DNA of 64,000 nt from Neocallimastix lanati (nom. inval.) (taxonomy: Eukaryota; Neocallimastigomycota; Neocallimastigomycetes; Neocallimastigales; Neocallimastigaceae), in assembly GCA_016946835.1 (NCBI GenBank), contig JACVTC010000220.1, positions 1 to 64,000 of the forward strand, read 5' to 3'. The stretch's first letter is position 1. Every line of letters begins with the position of its first letter. Made by a program: the position numbers and the translations under genes. The notes under the pieces are model-generated. The model did not search any database and had not been told where the DNA came from. It saw only the letters and a program-made list of their open reading frames with translations. Positions 43,000-54,930 of the stretch are shown here, in pieces.

Positions 43000-45855
43000 T
43001 GATACGGGGTGTCACTAAATACCTTGTATTTCCTATTAAATACTCTTAATAATAATAAAATAAAATTATTATTAAATATTCTTATTAAAATCTTTTATTA
43101 ATATCAAATATAATAAAAATTATTATTAAATATTCTTATAAAAATCTTTTATTAATATTAAATATAATAAAAATTATTATTAAATATTCTTATAAAAATC
43201 TTTTATTAATATTAAATATAATAAAAATTATTATTAAATATTCTTATTAAAATCTTTTATTAATATCAAATATAATAAAAATTATTATTAAATATTCTTA
43301 TTAAAATCTTTTATTAATATCAAATATAATAAAAATTATTATTAAATATTCTTATTAAAATCTTTTATTAATATTAAATATAATAAAAATTATTAAATAT
43401 TCTAATAAAAATCTTTTATTAATATTAAATATAATAAAAATTATTATTAAATATTCTTATTAAATTCTTTTATTAATATCAAATATAATAAAAATTATTA
43501 TTAAATATTCTAATAAAAATCTTTTATTAATATCAAATATAATAAAAATTATTATTAAATATTCTTATTAAAATCTTTTATTAATATCAAATATAATAAA
43601 AATTATTATTAAATATTCTTATTAAAATCTTTTATTAATATCAAATATAATAAAAATTATTATAAAATATTCTTATTAAAATCTTTTATTAATATTAAAT
43701 ATAATAAAAATTATTAAATATTCTAATAAAAATCTTTTATTAATATTAAATATAATAAAAATTATTATTAAATATTCTTATTAAAATCTTTTATAATAAA
43801 AATTATTATTAAATATTCTTATTAAAATCTTTTATTAATATCAAATATAATAAAAATTATTATTAAATATTCTTATTAAATTCTTTTATTAATATCAAAT
43901 ATAATAAAAATTATCATTAAATATTCTAATAAAAATCTTTTATTAATATCAAATATAATAAAAATTATTATTAAATATTCTTATTAAAATCTTTTATTAA
44001 TATCAAATATAATAAAAATTATTATTAAATATTCTTATTAAAATCTTTTATTAATATCAAATATAATAAAAATTATTATAAAATATTCTTATTAAAATCT
44101 TTTATTAATATTAAATATAATAAAAATTATTAAATATTCTAATGAAAATCTTTTGTTAATATTGAATATAATAAAAATTATTATTAAATATTCTTATTAA
44201 AATCTTTTATAATAAAAATTATTATTAAATATTCTTATTAAAATCTTTTATTAATATCAAATATAATAAAAATTATTATTAAATATTCTTATTAAAATCT
44301 TTTATTAATATCAAATATAATAAAAATTATTATTAAATATTCTTATTAAAATCTTTTATTAATATTAAATATAATAAAAATTATTAAATATTCTAATAAA
44401 AATCTTTTATTAATATTAAATATAATAAAAATTATTATTAAATATTCTTATTAAATTCTTTTATTAATATCAAATATAATAAAAATTATTATTAAATATT
44501 CTAATAAAAATCTTTTATTAATATCAAATATAATAAAAATTATTATTAAATATTCTTATTAAAATCTTTTATTAATATCAAATATAATAAAAATTATTAT
44601 TAAATATTCTTATTAAAATCTTTTATTAATATCAAATATAATAAAAATTATTATAAAATATTCTTATTAAAATCTTTTATTAATATTAAATATAATAAAA
44701 ATTATTAAATATTCTAATGAAAATCTTTTGTTAATATTGAATATAATAAAAATTATTATTAAATATTCTTATTAAAATCTTTTATAATAAAAATTATTAT
44801 TAAATATTCTTATTAAAATCTTTTATTAATATCAAATATAATAAAAATTATTATTAAATATTCTTATTAAATTCTTTTATTAATATCAAATATAATAAAA
44901 ATTATTATTAAATATTCTAATAAAAATCTTTTATTAATATCAAATATAATAAAAATTATTATTAAATATTCTTATAAAATTCTTTTATTAATATTAAATA
45001 TAATAAAAATTATTATTAAATATTCTTATTAAAATCTTTTATTAATATCAAATATAATAAAAATTATTATTAAATATTCTTATTAAAATCTTTTATTAAT
45101 ATCAAATATAATAAAAATTATTATTAAATATTCTAATAAAAATCTTTTATTAATATTAAATATAATAAAAATTATTATTAAATATTCTTATTAAAAATTA
45201 TATAATATTTAAATCATTATTAATTCTTATTTTTATATTAAGAATAATAAAAACCTATTTCAATAAATATTTGATATAAAATACAGAATTATAAGTTTCT
45301 GTATAATATTTTCTAAACCTTTGAAATAAACTAAAAATAAATCAAAAATCAAAAATAAATTAAATCTTTATTAAAAATAAAAATGAACTAAAATACAGAA
45401 TTTCAATAATAAAAAAATGATCTAAAATACAGAAAATATCAATTCTGTATAATTCTCTCTCTGAAAAACAATATCAAGAAGAAGCTACCGCCCGGAATGC
45501 CCTTCGTGATACAAGCTCCAAATTAATTTTTTATATTTTAATTTAATAAATGTTATTTTTTTTTAAAAAATAATTTAAAATAATAGTTAAAAATTAAAAT
45601 AAAATAGTTATAATAGTTTTTTTTTATAAAGAATATATTAATAATAAATAAAATGTATTAAAATAAAAGTATAAAAAGAAGAATAAATTTCTTTCTTTTT
45701 AATACTGGGAACAAATAATTTTAATTTTAAATTTAAATAAAGAATATTTTAAAATTTAATTTTTTTTTGTTTCCAAACTTATTTTTATAGTTATGTGTTA
45801 ATATTTATTTTTTTTTGTTTTGAATATCTTAGTGTTTCAACCCCAGCCCGTATCA
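43000..45855 (+). repeat. E2: LTR-like unit expanded by a satellite
   Basis: It starts TGATACGGGGTGTCACT (as E1) and ends CAGCCCGTATCA; the ends form a 9-bp inverted repeat TGATACGGG/CCCGTATCA. The body is a tandem array to about 45190, followed by 660 bp of A/T-rich sequence with CAGAATT motifs and a small G+C-richer patch (45480-45515). No protein is encoded. The right flank runs straight into D3. Confidence 0.7.
43030..45190. repeat. ~55-bp tandem repeat array
   Basis: About 39 units built on TTATTAATATCAAATATAAT plus AAAATTATTATTAAATATTC and TTATTAAAATCTTT. Variants (TTAAATA for TCAAATA, a shortened unit CTTTTATAATAAAAATT, and the marker CTAATGAAAATCTTTTGTTA) recur in order. The marker appears at 44137 and 44712, about 575 bp apart, showing higher-order duplication. 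Confidence 0.92.
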
Positions 45856-47503
45856 CATTGCTCCCTTTACTTAATGAATTTGTATAAATTCATTATCATA
45901 AAAGAAGTGTTGAAATTATAACTGAATTGAAATCTCAATTTCAGTTATTTATATTTCAATAGTTAAAAAATATTATTTATTTAATTATAAATAATATATA
46001 TATTTAAATAATTAATAATTAATATAAATTCTTATTTAATATTTAAAGAATTATCTTAGGCCTAATAATTCTGAGAATATTAGTAAATAAGATTTATATT
46101 AATAATTTCAATTATCTACATATGACGTCACATGTAATTATTTATATTATGTTTATATATATGTTTACATCATATATATTAACTACTATTTTTAATTATT
46201 CAAATTAATTATATAATTATAAATTAAATTTATTTAGTTATATTAAATATTTTAAATATATCGATATTGTTATTATCTTAATATTTTATTAATATTCATA
46301 TTACTATATTATTAATATCTTATAATTAAATATTATTATTATGTAACTTACAAAGTATAAAAGAAAGATGTAAAAATCTATCTTTTATGTTCTTTGTAAG
46401 GTTATTGTATTTATAATAATTATATACTAATAATTCAATAAATAAATATTTTCATTAAATCCTTCAAAGAAATTATTATTTAAAATATTCTTAGATATTA
46501 AGTGTTTAAATAACTTAACTATTTATCTTATATTATTTTAATTATATTATTATTAATTAATTATTGTTGGATTATTAATATATAATTCAACATATTAACC
46601 TAGTAACGTTATTAATCATAAAACTATTTTATATCTTAATTTTAACAAGAAGTAGTAAGTTTAAAATAAAAATTATAATTAACCAAAAAAAATATAAAAT
46701 TATATAATTTATTGAAAGTTTTGCTAACCTTAACTTTTTTACATCTAGAGAAAAGATTAGCGGAAAAACTCTAGATGAATCAATATTAAGTAAAACCAAT
46801 TAACTTGGGAAAAACCCTAATATTGTTTTCTAAACTAATATATAAATATAAGTGAATAAATAATTATAAAATTAAATAAAATAACTATAATTATTAAATG
46901 TATAAATAAATATAAAATTAAATAAAATGACTATATTATTAAATGAATAAATAAATATTAAATTAAATAAATTATAATAACTAAGAAATGTAAATAAATT
47001 ATTAATAAATTTATTTGTATTTCTTACATTGCTCCTTTTCATTTGAATTGTTCAATGAAAGAAGAACAATTTAAGAAATAATAAATTAAGAAATATTAAA
47101 AAGAAATAAAATTTAAATAAAATTAAAATAAATATTTAATTGCAATTTCAATTTAAAAAATTGAAATTTAAATTTTGAATTAAAATTTATTTTAAATAAA
47201 TAATTAAATGAACAATAATTTATAAATTTATATTATATATTATATATATTTTGTATTAATAAATAAATAATAATAATAATAATTAATTTTACAATATATA
47301 TATATATTGTACATTATTCATTAAATGAATAAAAATAATAATAATAATTTGAATTTTAAATATAATTTTTCATATATATTAAATAAATAAATAATAATAA
47401 TTTATAATTTTATATTATATTTATCTTTATATTATTCATTAGATGAATAAGTAAGTAATAATTTAAATTATACATATATGTATTATTTATTAAATAAATA
47501 AAT

Positions 47504-47547
<44 letters not shown>

Positions 47548-49484
47548 TTATATTTTATATGTATAATTATACAACAAATAAATAAATATAATTTATAATT
47601 TAATTATTACACAGTAAATAGTTTATTTACTTTATATAATATTTATTTTTATTATTCAATATACAAATGAATAATATTAATTTATAATTTTATATTATAA
47701 ATATTATGTATATCTACTTAAATAAATAAATAATAATTTAAAATTTTATAATTTTTATATTATATTTTATTTATAATTTTTTTTAGTGTATAAGTTTATA
47801 CACAAATATGAGAATTACTCTCATAATATTATATGTAGAAATTAGATATATAATTAATAATTAATTATTTTATTATTTTATAATTATATATTAGTAAATA
47901 AATTAAATAATTAAATTTTATAATTTTGTCAACAAATAAACCATAATAAATGGTTTAACAGAAAGCATTATCATTCAATCTAAATTGAACGGCTTATGCT
48001 ATTGGTGTTAGTGTTATACCTGTTGACTATTCTACATGTTAAATTATTATTTATTTATAATTATTTTATTTATTTATTTATTTATTTATTACTTACTATT
48101 TGTTATTTATTTATTTATTTATTATTTATTTATATTATCATTATTATAATTATTATTATTATTATATTATTATTATTATTAAAATTATTTATTATTTGAA
48201 ATTATTTAATTATTAAAAATAAAAATTTCAAATACTTATCTTTTTTAAATTATTTATTTATTTATTTAATTTATTTTGTTTATTTTTGTTTTCTTGTTTT
48301 TTATTTTTGTTTTGTTTTTGTTTTTGTTTATTGTTTTTGTTTTTGTTTTTGTTTTTGTTTTTTGTTTTTGTTTTTGTTTTTGTTTTGTTTGTTTGTTTAT
48401 TTGTTGCTTATTTCATTTTATTTTATTTTATTTTATTTTATTTTTTTTTTTTTTTTTTAATAAGAAAATATATATATATAATGTATATAATGTATATAAT
48501 GTATATAATGTATATAATGTTATATATAAAAACAATTATATAATATTAAAATATAATATAAATATAATATTATAATAGATAAATATGTTATATAAAATAA
48601 AATAAAGTAAAATAGTTAGTATTTAATATTGTTAATTTTTATGAAATTTATAAAGACTTATTTTTAAAAGTAAATAGGCAAAGTAAACAGAATAAGTGTT
48701 GTCATATTATTATAAAGTTATAATGTTTAATATATATAATAATAAAGAATTGTTAGTCAATGTAATAATAAATTAAGCAAAATAAATAATATATATATGA
48801 CATAAACAAACATAAACAATGAAAAGAAAAATAAAAAATAAACAAAAAAAAATTTATAAATTTAAATTGAGAGAAAGAAAAAATTTCGTAAATAATATAA
48901 AATGAATTTATTTAATTTAATTATTCCATTATAATTATAATTATTATTTTTTGTTATATTCATATTAAATTATTTATAAAATATTTTCTTCCTAAAAAGA
49001 AGAGTTATTATTGTAAGAAATTACTTATAAAATTAATTATAAATAATTTCTTAACTACAAATTAACATTAATTATTACTAATTAACATTAATTTGAGAAA
49101 ATAAAATTAAATATAATTAAATAAATATAAAATAATATAAATAAATAATTATACTTAACTTAAATATAAGATAGAGTTTATTATAGAAAGTTTATAATAA
49201 ACAATAACACAAAAGGAATAAAAGACACAAATATTTATAAATATATTTTATTAAAAATGGATTTGTTTATTAATTAATTATTTTATTTGAATTATTATTT
49301 ATTATAAAAATTCTAAAATAATAACTCTTGATTTCTCGAAGAGAACTCAAGAGAATCAAATATATATAAATTAATAATTAAATATTATTGGTTAAAATAA
49401 ATACAATAATTTAATGTATTAAATTAATGTATTAAATAAGAAAGATAGATAAATTTTATAATAAATTTATCTAAATTTCTTACA
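45853..49484 (-). mobile_element. D3, non-autonomous LTR element lacking its 3' LTR
   Basis: Inverted like D2. The polypurine junction (CATTGCTCCCTTTAC) is joined directly to the end of E2, so the 3' LTR is missing. Internal region about 45858-49011 with solo LTR H2 inside; 5' LTR 49012-49484 (473 bp) with primer site on its inner side (minus ATAATAACTCTTC). Low-complexity tracts: ~38-nt T run at 47507-47544, GTTTT arrays 48290-48390, TTTTA array 48415-48440, GTATATAAT array 48480-48520. No cargo gene; frames here only encode Phe/Leu/Tyr runs. Confidence 0.85.
45908..46647 (+). repeat. Solo LTR H2 inside D3
   Basis: 740 bp, TGTTGAAATTATAACTG...TTAATTTTAACA, with exact AGAAG duplication (45903-45907 and 46648-46652). 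D2 has the uninterrupted site AAAAGAAGTAGTAAG near 30127, confirming the insertion. Confidence 0.94.
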
Positions 49485-49489
49485 GATTG

Positions 49490-50470
49490 TGTAATAATCA
49501 TACTAAGTTCTATTACTAAATATGATTATTAACTTCAACTTAATGATTAATTCATTAAGTTGAGAAATAAAATAAAAATAAAAATTTTACCTAAAAAGAG
49601 AGTTTATTATAAAATTAATTATAATAACAACACAAAAACCAAAGGAAGAAATATTTGTATAAAGTTAAAGTTGGTTTTAAAAAATATGTTTTTGAATAAA
49701 ATGTTTTATTAATTTATTAAAGTTTAAAATATAAAATTGCTATTATTAAAACTATATTTTTATAATAATAACTCTTGATTTCTTAAAGGGAAATCAAGAG
49801 CCTTATTTATATTTTTTTTATGGAAATAAGGTTAAATAAAAAGGGTTTTCTAATCTTAAAAAATATCTTATCTAGAAAAAGATTAGAAGAAAAAACTAGA
49901 TAAGTTTTTTGATCGATATTCTATTCATATCGATCATCGTATATATTAAGTAAAACCAAATATATTATTTTATATTTGGATAAAACCTTAATATATCGAT
50001 TTCCTAAATTTTAATTTAGATCATCAAATAAAAGGAAAAATCAATAATAACCGGAATGATCTAAATTATTCTATTTTTCTAAATATTATTTTTAAAATCT
50101 AATCTAAACTTATTAACATAAAACTATCTTTAAACTAGAATACAGAATTATAAAAAATACAGAAACTTATTAATTGTTCTTTTAAATGTACAATGTAAAA
50201 AATAAATAAAACTAATGTTTACATTAACTTGATAATTAAATGAATAACTAAATAAAATTAATAATATTAATAAGTGTACATAAAATAATTATTTAAATAA
50301 ATTTTCTAATATTATTTAAGTGTATGAATAGTTACAATTATAATAAATTTGATAATAATATCTCAATGTATGAATTAATTATAATTTAAATAAATTTATA
50401 ATTATTATCAATAATTATAAAGACTAAGAAATAATAATTATTTATTAGTAAATAATTATTATTTCTTACA
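49490..50470 (-). repeat. Solo LTR B3 (diverged B family)
   Basis: 981 bp, plus reading TGTAATAATCATAC...TTATTTCTTACA, flanked by exact GATTG (49485-49489 and 50471-50475). It contains ATAATAACTCTTGATTTC near 49769 and TATA-like CTTATTTATA just after the hairpin. Confidence 0.9.
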
Positions 50471-50473
50471 GAT

Positions 50474-51041
50474 TGGTACGGTGCCGAATTAAAAATATAA
50501 TTTTTAATATAAATAGTACAGTTAATAATTATATAATAATTATATATAAATAATAATAATTAAATTTAAAATAAATAAAAAAAAAAAAATATTAGTAAAG
50601 ATAGTAAAAATAATATATAAATTGAACCAATAGGATTTAATAAAAATAAATATATAAATATGAAAGAAAAATGATTTTTTTTAGAGACGTAGTTTTTTTA
50701 ATTAGATTAGAATTAGGAATTTATAAATCTAAGTTAGGAATACTTAGAAAATAATTATTTTAGTTAAATTTAAAATAAATACTTATTAAAGTTAAGGTTT
50801 AATTATTCAAGGGAATAGATTAAAATAACTAATAAGTATTTAAAAATAATTAATGTAAAAAAAAAATATATATATTTTAATAAAACAAAACGACAACAAA
50901 TATTCTTTTATCTTTTTCTTATTATTTTTATTTAATCTTTTTGTGTGATAATTATTATAATTCTTTTATTAGAATATATAATTTTATAATAAAACTTGCA
51001 TTCACGAACCACCCGATACAATATAAAATTTATTCGTATCA
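50474..51041 (+). repeat. Solo LTR Q1
   Basis: 568 bp, TGGTACGGTGCCG...TTATTCGTATCA. Right flank CGAT (51042-51045); the left copy is partly hidden by B3. Body is A/T-rich with no gene. Confidence 0.65.
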
Positions 51042-51047
51042 CGATTG

Positions 51048-51922
51048 TGTAATAATTCTATTAAGAACTAACTCAAAATAGAATTATTGACTACAACTTA
51101 ACGATTAATTCATTAAGTTGAGAAAATAAAATATGATAAATTTTTTTTACCTTTAGAGTTTATTATAAAATTAATTATAATAATAACACGAGAAGTAAGA
51201 GAAGAATTGTTTGTATAAATTTGATTTTAAAATATGTTTTTTGAATTAAATATTTTATTAATTTATTAAAGTTAAAAATATAAAGTTGTTACTATTATAA
51301 CTATGTTTTTATAATAATAACTCTTGATTTCTCAAAGAGAACTCAAGAGCCTTATTTATATTTTTTTATTAAAATAAGGTTAAATAAGAAAGGGTTTTCT
51401 AATCTTAACAAATCTCTTATCTAGGAAAAGATTAGATAGAAAAACCTAGATAAGTTTTCGATCGATATTCTATCCATATCGATCATCGCATTAATTAAGT
51501 AAAACCGATTACTTCTAAAAAGTAATTGGAAAAAATCTTAATTAACCGATTTTCCAATCTAATCTAATGATCGAAAATAAAAGAATAAAATAATAAAGAT
51601 ATTTCGATCATATAATTTATCCTTATATTAAAAATATAAAATTAAATAGTTAATAAAATACAGAATATATTATAAAATACAGAATACATTATAAAATAAA
51701 GAATGCAATACAATACAGAATACATTAGTTACAGTAGAGAATTTAACATATTGTAAAAATATTATTTAAAATTAATTAAATAAATTTTGTTAAATTAATG
51801 AATATTTAAAATTAAATTAAATAAATTTAATAAATATTATATGTAATTAAATAAAGTTATAGTTATAATAACTTAACTAAGAAAATATAATTATTTGTTA
51901 GCAAATAATTATAGATTCTACA
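51048..51922 (-). repeat. Solo LTR B4
   Basis: 875 bp, close to the B1 LTRs, plus reading TGTAATAATTC...GATTCTACA, exact GATTG duplication (51043-51047 and 51923-51927). It sits 2 bp inside the start of R1. Confidence 0.93.
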
Positions 51923-52008
51923 GATTGATACGGAACAATCTAATATTGCTTATATTATTAAATTTATTATTTTATATTTGTTTTTATTTCTTTTTATTAT
52001 ATTATTTT

Positions 52009-52777
52009 TGTAAGGAGTTCTATGAGAAACAGATTACAAATAACAAATTTTAACACCAAAATAAAAAAAACACGTAATAAAAATTCGTTTTTTTAAATAA
52101 AATAATCTTTATTAATTAAAAAAAATTAAATCTCTTTTTTGTTATTAACTATCATATAGTCAATAACTAATACATCGATTTAATTATAGAAATTTACATG
52201 TATTTATATTTTTTCATTATTACATTATAATATATTATTTCTATCTAATTTACATATATTACTATTTATTTATAAACAAAATATTTATTAATAATTTTAT
52301 TAAATAATAATTAACTAAACTAAACAATAATTAATTTAATAAACTTTCAACTTATTTACAATAATAATTAAATTCAATAACAACTCATTTATTATATATT
52401 TATTATATAAATATTATTAATACTAATGTTTATATATTTACAATTCAAAACTATTTTTGTAAACTATTTAAACTAATTTTAACTATTTAAAACTATTCCG
52501 AAATTAATTTTAAAGTATTTTAAACTAACTAAACTAAATTAACTAAGTTAAATAGAATAACTATTTTAAATAAACTAAACTAAATTAACTAACTTAAATA
52601 AATTATTTAGATTTAAGTTATTATCCAAAATTATTTAAATAATAATTTTTCCTTTATGAAAAGTTTACATAAATTTATAATTAATTTTCATATACGTAAA
52701 TCATAAATTTATGTAATTTTATTACATTAATTAATTATGTAATAATTAATTATTAAAGATTTTATTAAATCTTTACA
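52009..52777 (-). repeat. 3' LTR of S1
   Basis: 769 bp, plus reading TGTAAGGAGTTCTATGAG...TTAAATCTTTACA. Homologous along its length to the solo LTR 61436-62220. Confidence 0.82.
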
Positions 52778-52792
52778 TTCTCGCCCTTTAAG
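52778..52792 (-). promoter_or_regulatory. Polypurine tract of S1
   Basis: Minus strand CTTAAAGGGCGAGAA immediately before the LTR start TGTAAAGATT. Confidence 0.78.
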
Positions 52793-54930
52793 TTGAGCTC
52801 CTGCGAACTATAGAGTTCAATCTCCGGGAAGGAATGTCAATTATAAATGGTTGATATTTATGCCTAATGTATTCTTCATTAAAATCTTTATCGCCATCAT
52901 CAACCACATTATTTCGTTTATTCCTTTTAGATTTACGAAAGTACTCTTGAATTAGCTGTCTATCGTAAATTTGATCTTCATCGATCCAAGAATCTTCAAC
53001 AGAATCTAGGCCTTTCCAAGATATGAGGAAACGATTTTTTCCTCTATATGTCCTCATATCAATAATTCTTTCAGGAATCTTATCTATGGTATCGGTAGTT
53101 AACTTAATATTCTTTCTTTTCCTATTATTTCTATTAGCAAATTCATTTTCATAAAATGGTTCCAGTAAAGATACATGGAAAACAGGGTGACAACGCATAT
53201 TACTTGGTAATTTGAGTTCGTAGGCTAATGAACTAACTTTCTTCACAATTTCAAATGGACCAAGCATTTGGTCTGCTAATTTCCTTTTTACATTCTTAGT
53301 TGTATTTCCTTTGAGTAACCAAACTTTTTTACCAACTTCAAAATCTGGCGAGGATGATCTTTTGAAATCGGCATACTTTTTATAAGTTTCTTTAGCTGAC
53401 TCTAAATTTTCCTTTAAAAATTTAATATTTTCATTTATATCTTTCACTCTAACATCAGCTCTATGAGGACTATCTGAAGAAGGAATTTCTAAACTAAATT
53501 TTGGATTAAATCCATAGTTTGCAAAAAATGGTGATTGATTGATTGATTGTTGCAAAGTATTATTATAAGCAAATTCGGCAAAAGGCAACAAGTCAACCCA
53601 ATTATTTTGTTTTTCATTTATGAAACAACGGAGATATTGTTCCAATATTCCGTTCACCCTCTCCGTTTGACCATCAGTCTGCGGATGGTTCGAAGTGGTG
53701 AATGACAACTTAATGTTTAATAATTCGCAAAGACGATTCCAAAAATCAGAAGTAAATTGCGTACCTCTATCCGAAACAATGGAATCAGGAAAGCCATGTA
53801 ACCTAAAGATATGGTTAATAAAAGAATCGGCAGCAATTGAAGCAGTAGGAAGACAACGTAAAGGAATAAAATGTGCCATTTTAGTCAATCTATCTACAAC
53901 AGTCATGACAGTGGTCATATCTTTGGATTTCGGTAATTCAACAATAAAATCCATGGAGATGTCTGACCATGGTCTGTCGGGGGTAGACAAAGGAGATAAA
54001 AGACCGTAGGGTTTATGTCTTGGAACTTTAGCTTTGCAGCAAGTTTCACAGGACTTAACAAACTTTTTAACATCATTACGTAACTTAGGCCACCAAAAGT
54101 TACGATTAATCAAATCAAATGTTTTGCGTACACCGAAATGACCAGCAGTAACAGAGTCATGGTGTATTTCAAGAACTCTTGTGCGAAGATTCTGAGGGAC
54201 ATAAATTAAGTTATCAAAAAGTAAGAAACCTTCCTTATCAATTTTACACTTATCAATAAATTTAATAGGTGGATTAACATTACTATTATTTAAAATAAAT
54301 GATTTAATTTTTATAAAAAGATCATCATTATTTAAAGATTTCAAAATAGAATTAATTAAGGACTCGTCACATGAGTTACGATTAATAACACAACAAGAAA
54401 CATCACGAGAACAATCAAATAAATGATCACTTCTTCTTGACAAAATATCTGGTTTACCAGATTTTTTACCAGAACGATACACAAGATTAAAATCGAAACG
54501 AGAAAGAAATTCATACCAACGAATTTGTCGTTGAGAAAGTAGCTCAGGCTTCCTAGGAAAAGTAAGGTTTTTATGATCGGTATAAATAGTAAATGGATGG
54601 CGAGCACCTTCAAGGTAATGACGCCATTCTTCCAAAGCAACTTTAATTGCAAGAAGCTCTTTATCATAAATGGGGTAATTTAGTTGAGATTTGGTTAGAC
54701 TGGTAGAAATAAAAGCAATTGGGTGTAACTGACCATCAAATTCTTGGGAAAGTATAGCTCCAACAGCGAAATTAGAAGCATCAGTTTCCACAATGAAAGG
54801 TTTGTTACTATCAGGATTTCTTAAAATTGGAGCAGAAGTAAAAAGTTCTTTTAATTTATCAAAGGATTTTTGTTGATCAGAACCCCAGAGAAATGGAACA
54901 TTTTTCCTGGTAAGTTTATGTAATTCCGCG
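52788..54930 (-). CDS. pol: Pol 3' part of S1: RNase H, integrase and chromodomain
   Basis: The reading frame continues from RT after a break near 54930; from the first internal ATG at 54791 it gives 667 residues. RNase H comes first (VETDASNF, YDKELLAI, YTDHKN), then the integrase zinc finger (HHD...AGHFG...CETCC), and the DDE core in MDFIVELP, SDRGTQF and DGQTERVN. A GPF/HVSLLEPF module follows. At residues about 572-610 there is a chromodomain (RIIDMRTYRGKNRFLISWKG, then DSWIDEDQI), which in chromoviruses directs integration to modified chromatin. A basic tail of about 60 residues follows. All integrase catalytic residues are visible. Confidence 0.92.

Noticed and set aside
43030-45190. 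CRISPR-like array
   Set aside because: The repeats are contiguous with no unique spacers, and the DNA is eukaryotic. It is a satellite.
48276-48575. Two overlapping Phe/Val-rich ORFs
   Set aside because: They are translations of GTTTT, TTTTA and GTATATAAT arrays; no start context or conservation.
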